Assembly (NCBI GenBank): GCA_964482235.1
Contig: CAYZWU010000080.1
Coordinates: forward strand, 1 to 18,083
Reading direction: 5' to 3'
DNA from: CAYZWU01 sp964482235
GTDB taxonomy: Bacteria > Planctomycetota > B15-G4 > CAYZWU01
DNA: 18,083 nt
Positions 1 through 6,786 of this stretch are shown here, piece after piece (position 1 is the first letter of the stretch; every line of letters begins with the position of its first letter). The notes under the pieces are model-generated. The model was given only the letters and a program-made list of their open reading frames with translations, searched no databases and was not told where the DNA came from. Made by a program: the position numbers and the translations under genes.

Positions 1-917
1 ACCTTCAGGGCGAGCTCGTTGATGTTGTAGATCTCCTCGAACTGGTTGAACGTGCGGTACTCGCCTTCCTTCGGAGGATTCTCGACGGCGATCGTCAGGC
101 ACTGCATCGAATCCCTGAGCGGAAGGAAGCCTCTCTTCTGGCTGCCTGCGCCGAAGGGGGAGAGGGGATGGCCGATCACCGCCTCGGCGCAGTACCTGTT
201 GATCGCCGTGCCGAAGCATTGATCGAAGTCGAGCCGCGACAGAAGCCGCTCGTCGTCGCCCATCTCGTCGATCCGCGTGCCGAACACGACTCCCTGCATG
301 ATGTCCGTGGAGCGAAGTCCCCAGATTTTGCAGGCGAGCATGATGTTGTGCGTGTCGTGAACCTTGGTCTGGTGGTACCAGCTGCCGGCCTGTCTGGGGA
401 AAGGCAGGGTGTCCGTGCGCCCCCTGTACTCGATGGTGAAGACACCCTCCGGGATGTCGATGTTGGGTGTACCGTACTCTCCCATCGTGCCGAGCTTGAC
501 GAGGTGAGCCTCGGGACAGCAGTCCTTCATGGCATAGAGGATGTTGAGGGTTCCGACGAGATTGTTCATCTGCGTGAAAACGCAGTGCTCCACGTCGATC
601 ATGCTGTACGGGGCGGAAGGCATTTCACCGAGGTGAACGACGGCATCGGGTTGGAACGCCTTGAAGCAGTTGAGCACGAAGTTGTGATCCGTGAGGTCGC
701 CCTTCCTGAACTGCAGGTTCGTGTTGAAGTGTTCCCTGAAAGCCTCGAGCCGAGTGGTCATCCTGCTGATCGGCGTGGCGGACTGGGATCCCATCTCGGC
801 GACCCAGTCTCTCCTGAAGTAGGTGTCCGCGCCTCCCACTTCATGTCCCCTGGCCGTCAGATACATGGCCAGGCTCCATCCGAGATACCCGTCGATTCCT
901 GCAATGAAAACTCTCAT
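1..917 (-). CDS. sqdB: UDP-sulfoquinovose synthase (SQD1/SqdB-like), 3' end cut off by the window edge
   Basis: This is an extended short-chain dehydrogenase that should convert UDP-glucose plus sulfite to UDP-sulfoquinovose, the sulfonated sugar donor. My translation of the minus strand stays open for 305 codons from the ATG at 917 to the window edge. Seen: an NAD-binding G7-x-x-G10-x-x-G13-W14 loop, GEMPSAPYSMID at about 97-108, TMGEYGTPNIDIPEG from T144, the Y181-x-x-x-K185 catalytic pair, GRTDTLPFPRQA, and FGTAINRYC near 235. These are SQD1 signatures, and T144, Y181 and K185 lie one residue from the catalytic Thr, Tyr and Lys of plant SQD1. A GGAG ribosome site lies nine bases before the ATG. 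Downstream of the ligase gene by 75 AT-rich bases on the same strand, it is probably the distal gene of the EPS operon. Plain UDP-glucose 4-epimerases lack these blocks. The last ~80-90 residues are outside the window. Confidence 0.93.
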   Translation of the reverse strand, partial: MRVFIAGIDGYLGWSLAMYLTARGHEVGGADTYFRRDWVAEMGSQSATPISRMTTRLEAFREHFNTNLQFRKGDLTDHNFVLNCFKAFQPDAVVHLGEMPSAPYSMIDVEHCVFTQMNNLVGTLNILYAMKDCCPEAHLVKLGTMGEYGTPNIDIPEGVFTIEYRGRTDTLPFPRQAGSWYHQTKVHDTHNIMLACKIWGLRSTDIMQGVVFGTRIDEMGDDERLLSRLDFDQCFGTAINRYCAEAVIGHPLSPFGAGSQKRGFLPLRDSMQCLTIAVENPPKEGEYRTFNQFEEIYNINELALK

Positions 918-992
918 GGCTGTTTTCTCCAGATCAAATTGATAGCTTGATAATTACCTTTTCTGTTTTTTCTAATCTTTCAGAGCGCACCG

Positions 993-3900
993 CTAGAATA
1001 CGGCAGTTACCGATGTCCTGAAGAGCCATTCCCCGTTGTCCGCGATGAGCGGGGCGCGGGCGGAAAGGCCGATGGGCTGAATGCCGATGGTCAAGTACTC
1101 CGCCTTCTCGGGATCTTGCTTCAAGGTCCTCTTGTCCAGAACAACGGCCCCGCATTCCGGAAATTCGATCGGATAGATTTCATTCCCTTCCCGGATGCGG
1201 TGGTTATCCTGAAAGAGAACCTTCCAGTTCCTGTCGCGAAAATGAACGACAGGCTGGTAGCCTTCCCGCATTCTGTCGAGGAACTGCCAGAAGTAGGTGA
1301 TTTCCCACGATTGACCGCCGTCCTCTGAGGGCATCCTGTCGAGGGAATATCCCAGAAGGATGATCTTCCCGCCAAAGTTGATGCCTATCGGGACATCGGG
1401 CTGCAGCTCCTTCAAACATTCCGCGACCGTGAGACCGTCTTTTTTCGCCTGAGACCCGGAGCGCGATGCGGGAAAGGAAGGAATCCGAATATCACCATCC
1501 AGTTCGGCCAGTTTCCGGAGAGCCTGTAGGTGCGTCGGGGTTTCGTTCAGCACTTCTCGATAGGCTTTCCCGGCTTCCTCCGTTCTGTTGACTCCTTCGA
1601 GACCCAGGCCGTAGTAATACCAGATCAGATGCTTCATGTTCCAGGACATGTTTTCCGCCCCGGCTCGCTTGATCAGGTTCTCGAGCTTCGTGATTCCCTC
1701 CGTGTTCCTACCCGAAAGGATCTGGATTGCTCCAACAAGGAGCTCGCTCAAGAAGCGCTCCATGGTGCTGTCCCGCTTCATCTCGTCGAGCACGGCCAGA
1801 GCCCTTTCTGCGATGGAGCGATCGAGCGTTCTGTTGTGATGTACAAGGCGGAAGAGGTGATCCGTCGGTCCGTTCCAGCCTGCGGTTCTGTCCCACGTAC
1901 CGGGCATACGGGCCAGTTCCGCGGCCAGGACAAGAGCTTCCGGGTTCGTCCAGTCGCTCGTCAGAACTTCCTGCACGGCCGAGTGGGCTTCCGCGTAACG
2001 AAAACTTTCCCGCAACGCCCTCACGTTTTTCAGGTCTTCCTCTGTCCTTTTCCTGACCAGCGACTGGAAGATTTGGGACTCTGTTCTTCTCTCCTCGAAG
2101 CGGTTCAGGATGCTAAGGACCGTGGCGCGTCGGCGCGAGATCGAGATCAGGATTTCAAGGGGATCGCGCTTCTCGAAGCCGCTGGCTCCCTCCTCGAAGG
2201 CCAGGGCGTCGGTTTCCTCCAGGTTTAGCTCCTCCAGGGAACCGTCCTTCATGGCGACCTTGCACAAGGTCCGGGTTTTTTCCAGACTTCCGAGAACGGC
2301 GTTCCACTTGCCATTTTCCCAGAGGATCTTAGTGAGATACTCGTAACCCTTGATCGTCTCAGGCGTCACAGCGATCAAGGCATCATCCCCTTCAATGGAC
2401 TTGCTGATCAGGGGGTAGATTTCCTTCGCGTATTTGATATCCGATGCGATGGAGCGCCTGAAGCACGACTGGATGAAATCGAGCATGGAAGAATTCTTCA
2501 GCGGAAAGCTGCGGTTCGATGCGCCGACCAGGACGATCTTCCCGGCTTGGAAGAGATTGCCCGGCTTGTTTGGTGCAAGCCACAAGGCGCGGCGTGCCTC
2601 GCTCATACCGGGGAACTCCCCGTTCTGCGCAGAATCGAACATCCCGGTTTCCGCATTGAGGCTTGCCAGCGTGAGGTGGAACCGGCTCACGGCAGGAGAG
2701 ATCGAGATGGATTTCCGGATCTTCTCCTCCGCTTTCTGCAGGAGCGGCTTCCGTTCCTCGAACATGTCCACGAGCAGTGCGGGGATCAGGGCTTCCATGT
2801 AAGCCTGGAAGCTGGCCGGATCCTCCTTCTCCACCTCCTCTCCCAGGTGCGATCGGACGGTTTGGAGAGCCTGCTCCTTGACGAGACGGTCCGCCGTCCG
2901 GATCTCCTCGATTCCAAGATAATATGAGATCAGGGGATTCGAGCCGTCACGTGCGGCCGCCTCTGTCAGAAGATCGGATGGAGAAGCGGTGCTTTCTTTT
3001 GAAACGGGAAGGAAGAAGTAGTGGTCGGGACGTCCATGGATCTCGGGTCTGGCCAGATAGCGGTTGAAGAGAAGATCCGCCGTGGCGGTGTTCCACGGTT
3101 TCATGCCCAGCCAGGCCAGGCCGCCCAGGGCAACGATCGCGAGAGCGGCACGAAACGGTGCCGGGCCAAGGGGAATAGCAAGCACATTGATCCGTCTTGT
3201 CGATCCGCGGCTCTTGCCCGGCATTGTTGCCACGGCGTACCAGAGCCCGAGGATCACGGCGAAAACGAGTCCGTTCGACGTTATCTTGGATAGGTTGTAG
3301 TCGAAGAGGCTGTGCATCAAGATAGCCGCTACACCGGCCACCGACCCCATGGCGATCCAGCGGCAGAAGACGTCGTGCCTGCTGAAGGACATCCGTGTCA
3401 GCCTGACCAGAAGGACGATCAGGGCGCTGCCGGCGAGAAGGCTTCCCACCAGGCCGGCCTCGCAGACAATCTGCAGCCAATCGTTATGGAGATAGTCCGC
3501 GTAGCGATCTCCGAAACGGGGTGACTGGTATCTCTCGAAAGCCTCCTTGAAGGTCCCGAGGCCGGTCCCGAAGACAGGGTAGTCCTCGATCATCTTGAGC
3601 GCGGAGTTCCAGAGGTCGAGGCGTGCAAACCACGAGACCGATTCACCCGACGCCGCGTCCTCCATTGTCTCGATGACCAGCTCGGAACCGATCCCGAGGG
3701 CGATGCACAGGATCGCAAGGACCAGAAGAAGCAGGATCATCGTGTACTTCCTGAATCCAGCCGTCAGGCCTATGAAGAACAGGAAGACGGTCCACGAGAA
3801 GATGGCGCTCAGGATCCCGGCCCTGGAAAGAGAGAAGAAGACGGCAAGGGCCATGACGACGGTAAGAAACCCCAGGATGATCTGCCTGTTGAATCCGGGA

Positions 3901-4625
3901 GATGAGACGGCGTCCACGGCCTTGGCCTGAAAGGTGCCACCGGCGCTGCGCCGGGGTGTGACAGCCATGAAGAGCCCCAGCGTGACGGGAATGATCATCT
4001 CGAGAAGACCGGAGAAGTGGTTCTTGTTGATGAACGTTCCGGTGACAGCATTCGTGTGGAAGCGGCGCTCGTTCCAGAAGATGTTTTTCGCACCGGAAAA
4101 CTGTTCCGCAAAACCGTAGAGGGCTTCGAACGATCCCACGAGGATCATGGCCAGCAGGATGGTTGTCACCTGTCCGCGCGTCCTGAACGTGTTGGCAATG
4201 ACCAGAAAGACCAGCACAAGGGCTGCAAGGCGGCGGATCTCCCGGAACGTGTTGTAGCTGTTGACCGAAAGGGTGTTCGAATCCTCGGGATCCGGATACC
4301 CGGGAAGGATCTGCGTATAGAGTTCATCCGCGCTGGGAGAGAGGAGCTCCACTGTCCCGTGATCAAGGGGTGCGATCTGCAGGAAGGCCAGGAGAAAAAA
4401 CAGCCCGATCAGGATGAAGACCGGTTCACGCGCCACAACGAGGCGGCCGTGCCGGCAGGATTGCAGGAACCAGAGGGACGCGATGAGAAGGGATCCCATG
4501 AAACAAGCGTCGCGAGCCCATTGTGAAACTGATCCCATGGCCAGGGGCGCAAGCACGATCATGACGGCGATGGAAACGACGATCAGGTAATCGAACGAAT
4601 CCAGACGCTTTCTCACCTCCACCAT
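993..4625 (-). CDS. O-antigen ligase/polymerase (Wzy/WaaL family) fused to a helical-repeat region and a C-terminal beta domain
   Basis: Residues 1 to about 515 form a polytopic inner-membrane ligase/polymerase that should join lipid-linked glycan repeats or attach them to an acceptor. Family landmarks are visible: AVTGTFINKNHFSG (193-205), SLSRAG with R268, a large periplasmic loop with GTGLGTF (353-359), YLHNDWLQ with H380 (378-385), and LFDYNL (440-445). R268 and H380 match the Arg and His needed by WaaL-type ligases. Residues about 540-1050 are soluble, Leu/Ala-rich and helical, TPR-like in several stretches (for example 1003-1040). Residues about 1075-1210 look like a beta domain (FGGKIILLGYSLD, WEITYFWQFLDR, GYQPVVHFRDR), resembling accessory domains I know from dolichyl-mannosyltransferase-like proteins. 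At 1210 residues it is two to three times the usual ligase length. The ATG has AAGGAAAG eleven bases upstream. The ligase call is strong; whether it polymerises or ligates cannot be told. Confidence 0.9.
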   Translation of the reverse strand: MVEVRKRLDSFDYLIVVSIAVMIVLAPLAMGSVSQWARDACFMGSLLIASLWFLQSCRHGRLVVAREPVFILIGLFFLLAFLQIAPLDHGTVELLSPSADELYTQILPGYPDPEDSNTLSVNSYNTFREIRRLAALVLVFLVIANTFRTRGQVTTILLAMILVGSFEALYGFAEQFSGAKNIFWNERRFHTNAVTGTFINKNHFSGLLEMIIPVTLGLFMAVTPRRSAGGTFQAKAVDAVSSPGFNRQIILGFLTVVMALAVFFSLSRAGILSAIFSWTVFLFFIGLTAGFRKYTMILLLLVLAILCIALGIGSELVIETMEDAASGESVSWFARLDLWNSALKMIEDYPVFGTGLGTFKEAFERYQSPRFGDRYADYLHNDWLQIVCEAGLVGSLLAGSALIVLLVRLTRMSFSRHDVFCRWIAMGSVAGVAAILMHSLFDYNLSKITSNGLVFAVILGLWYAVATMPGKSRGSTRRINVLAIPLGPAPFRAALAIVALGGLAWLGMKPWNTATADLLFNRYLARPEIHGRPDHYFFLPVSKESTASPSDLLTEAAARDGSNPLISYYLGIEEIRTADRLVKEQALQTVRSHLGEEVEKEDPASFQAYMEALIPALLVDMFEERKPLLQKAEEKIRKSISISPAVSRFHLTLASLNAETGMFDSAQNGEFPGMSEARRALWLAPNKPGNLFQAGKIVLVGASNRSFPLKNSSMLDFIQSCFRRSIASDIKYAKEIYPLISKSIEGDDALIAVTPETIKGYEYLTKILWENGKWNAVLGSLEKTRTLCKVAMKDGSLEELNLEETDALAFEEGASGFEKRDPLEILISISRRRATVLSILNRFEERRTESQIFQSLVRKRTEEDLKNVRALRESFRYAEAHSAVQEVLTSDWTNPEALVLAAELARMPGTWDRTAGWNGPTDHLFRLVHHNRTLDRSIAERALAVLDEMKRDSTMERFLSELLVGAIQILSGRNTEGITKLENLIKRAGAENMSWNMKHLIWYYYGLGLEGVNRTEEAGKAYREVLNETPTHLQALRKLAELDGDIRIPSFPASRSGSQAKKDGLTVAECLKELQPDVPIGINFGGKIILLGYSLDRMPSEDGGQSWEITYFWQFLDRMREGYQPVVHFRDRNWKVLFQDNHRIREGNEIYPIEFPECGAVVLDKRTLKQDPEKAEYLTIGIQPIGLSARAPLIADNGEWLFRTSVTAVF

Positions 4626-4705
4626 CCGGCTGTTCTTTCCTTTCCGATGTAATGCATCCAGATCGAACTTGGCGTTTCCAGAGTGGAAATCGATCAGACT
4701 TCGGG

Positions 4706-6019
4706 TTAGCTCAGAAACTCAACTTCCTCGTATTCCTCGTCATACTCGCCGCCGGCAACGGCCATACCGAAAAAAGCGGCCAAAATGAGTGCTATGCCTT
4801 GACTGGCTGAGAAATCTCCCCAAAGACCGATCAGGCCGGCCCCGATTATGCCAGCGAGCGATCCGGCTTGCAAGATCGGCTGTGTATCTTTGTAAATGAT
4901 CAGGGAACGGAATCCCTCGACAAGAAAGATCGCAAGAAGCCCCAGGAACATGAATAACACGGTATGGTCGAAGCGATCCGCGATCCTGGCCCAGAATCCC
5001 CTTTCCACCGTCTCCTTCCAGACGTTGGGAGGGGGCAATGCGTCCTCTTCCGACAGGGCCGTATTGATCTCTTCGCTGTTTATCCTCTCATCCGTTCCTG
5101 CAGCCAATCGGATCAGGTTGCCGGAAAGGGCTTCAGCCGAAAGGGTCAGTCCTCCGTCCGCCGGGCGCGACAGGTCCAGCCCCCCCAGAAGTATCATCAG
5201 GATGATGGAGAGCGCGGCCAAGAAACCTGAGAGGATGCCCTTCCTTGCGAGCAGGATCACGAGGATCAGGAAGATCATCGCCATCGTCGCGAAGGGGAAG
5301 AGGGATTGGCAGAGAAAGAGGCTCATGATGGAGAGAAGAGCGGACATGATGCCCAGAAGGGCAAGATTGAAACCCGACGAACCGATGAGGTTGATCTTGA
5401 ATCTCGTACCGGATCTGTTCCCGGGAACCAGCACAAGGAGGCTCCGGAGAGCAAAAGCCGCCGTGGCGCAGATGCTGAGCACCAGCAAGGTTGCCAGCTC
5501 CGCCTCGCTTCCCATGGTGCCCGTGACGGGGGAACCTTCCCGGAGGCTGGCGACAAACGAATCATTCTTGTCGATGAGCGTCGGCTTCAAGAGAATGAAG
5601 AAGGCCTGGGCGCCCCCAACGCAGCAGAAAAAAGCCAGCAGGCGGGAGACCTGGTTGGCAGTGAACGCTCCGGGGATGGCCAGGAATACGGGGAGGCAGA
5701 GCAGAAGGATCTGTCCCTCTCCCTGGATGTCCTTGAAATGAACTGCCAGCATGTAGATCGCCATGGCAACAGCCGCCAGTGTCGACAGGCTGAACTTGAC
5801 GGGGATCCACCGGAGAAAGATCCCGTGAAGGATCCACATCAGGGTCAGGAGGGCCATGAGACCGACGCAGATCGTTCGAACGGTTTCCTGATCGAGCACG
5901 CCGTTCAGGAAGATGCAGGTGAAAACGGCGCCGAGGAGTGAGAATTCCATCAATCCCTGACACCAGAGCGGGACGGCGCGATCACCCGATTTCGAGCCTT
6001 TCAAGTTCCCCTTAGCCAT
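4706..6019 (-). CDS. Polytopic membrane protein, probable degenerate paralogue of the O-antigen ligase
   Basis: A 437-residue hydrophobic protein with about ten membrane segments and an acidic C-terminus (EYDEEYEEVEF). By eye it aligns with the membrane half of the next gene in the operon: VSRLLAFFCCVGGAQAFFIL matches the segment before its VTGT motif, PVTGT (164-168) matches AVTGT, SSGFNLALLGI matches SSPGFNRQIILGF, and LVEGFRSLIIYKDTQPILQA onward matches the last ligase helices. The ligase hallmarks are missing: the NKNHF block after VTGT reads GSEAEL, SLSRAG is replaced by SLFPFA, and the periplasmic loop with LHNDWLQ is shortened, with no HND motif. It starts 19 bases inside the phosphatase gene, implying translational coupling. 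I infer a non-catalytic partner or regulator of the ligase, or a very divergent polymerase. Function is unproven. Confidence 0.75.
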   Translation of the reverse strand: MAKGNLKGSKSGDRAVPLWCQGLMEFSLLGAVFTCIFLNGVLDQETVRTICVGLMALLTLMWILHGIFLRWIPVKFSLSTLAAVAMAIYMLAVHFKDIQGEGQILLLCLPVFLAIPGAFTANQVSRLLAFFCCVGGAQAFFILLKPTLIDKNDSFVASLREGSPVTGTMGSEAELATLLVLSICATAAFALRSLLVLVPGNRSGTRFKINLIGSSGFNLALLGIMSALLSIMSLFLCQSLFPFATMAMIFLILVILLARKGILSGFLAALSIILMILLGGLDLSRPADGGLTLSAEALSGNLIRLAAGTDERINSEEINTALSEEDALPPPNVWKETVERGFWARIADRFDHTVLFMFLGLLAIFLVEGFRSLIIYKDTQPILQAGSLAGIIGAGLIGLWGDFSASQGIALILAAFFGMAVAGGEYDEEYEEVEFLS

Positions 6020-6786
6020 TTTGCTTTCCTTTTGTTCGAAAGGGGTGATGGAGCCGCTGATGAAGCCGTCACGTCACTGCCTTTCACGGCACGGGCCGGA
6101 TTTTCCTCGAAGACGGCTTTTTCTCCTTCCTTGCCCACGAGGCGGCGGACCTCCTTGCGGGCTTCGGAAAGAACGGGCGGCCGGTTCGGGATCGAATGGG
6201 CGTCCGAAGCCACCATATGGCAGAGGCCGGCTCGAAGGAGCTTCTGGGAGCACTGTTCCGCCTGCTCCCCGAATCCGCCGGTGATGCTGTCCGCTGTCAG
6301 CTGCGAGAGGTGGCCCGCTTCAACGATCTTGTCCAGGATCTCAGGATTGGACTGGATGGCGTAATTTCGTTCCGGATGAGCGAGAATTGCCGTGAATCCG
6401 GAAAGACGCAGGCGGAAAAGCAGGTCGTTCAATCCCATGGGGACGATCTCCGGCGGCAGCTCGAGAAGAATGTAGCGGCCGCCGTCCGCCAGGGTCACGA
6501 TCTCCTTGCGTTCGATCCTGTTCGGCAGGTCGAAAGCCACGTGGGTTTCGGCACCGGGAACGATTTCCAGATCGATCCCCTCCTTTTCGAGCCGCCGGCG
6601 CAGCCTGTCGATTGCTTTGAAGATATCGTTGCGGGCAACGGAGTAGAGACCGTCGAACATGTGAGGCGTCGCCACGATCGTTCGGATTCCATCCTCGAGA
6701 GCGATACGGCAGAACTCCACGGACTCGTCCAAATCCCGTGCGCCGTCGTCAAGCCCGGGAAGAATGTGGCAGTGAATGTCGATCAC
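6001..6786 (-). CDS. cpsB: CpsB/CapC-type PHP-domain protein-tyrosine phosphatase
   Basis: A 261-residue PHP-fold metal-dependent phosphatase expected to remove phosphate from the tyrosine tail of the Wzc-type kinase, cycling it for polysaccharide export. Metal-ligand motifs are all visible: H5-x-H7 in DIHCHILPGLDDG, H42 in ATPH, E80 in GAETH, H137 in AHPER, and D195/H197 in SDAH. It is cytoplasmic, with no signal peptide or membrane segment. The start is GTG, overlapping the TGA stop of the kinase gene as GTGA, so the two should be translationally coupled. The C-terminal ~25 residues are Ser/Ala/Lys-rich and extend past the catalytic fold. This phosphatase type is best known from Gram-positive capsule loci; here it replaces the low-molecular-weight Wzb phosphatase that usually accompanies a fused Wzc. 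Confidence 0.92.
   Translation of the reverse strand: MIDIHCHILPGLDDGARDLDESVEFCRIALEDGIRTIVATPHMFDGLYSVARNDIFKAIDRLRRRLEKEGIDLEIVPGAETHVAFDLPNRIERKEIVTLADGGRYILLELPPEIVPMGLNDLLFRLRLSGFTAILAHPERNYAIQSNPEILDKIVEAGHLSQLTADSITGGFGEQAEQCSQKLLRAGLCHMVASDAHSIPNRPPVLSEARKEVRRLVGKEGEKAVFEENPARAVKGSDVTASSAAPSPLSNKRKAKWLRGT

Noticed and set aside
168..950. 260-codon plus-strand frame at the left edge
   Set aside because: It is the antisense shadow of the UDP-sulfoquinovose synthase, which has unmistakable catalytic motifs on the minus strand.
939..952. Direct repeat TTGATA-GC-TTGATA before the sulfoquinovose synthase gene
   Set aside because: Short and in an AT-rich gap; no promoter or operator pattern could be built around it with confidence.
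4675..4689. TTTCCA/TGGAAA hairpin between the membrane protein and the ligase genes
   Set aside because: A six-base stem with no T run in the middle of an operon; too weak to call a terminator.
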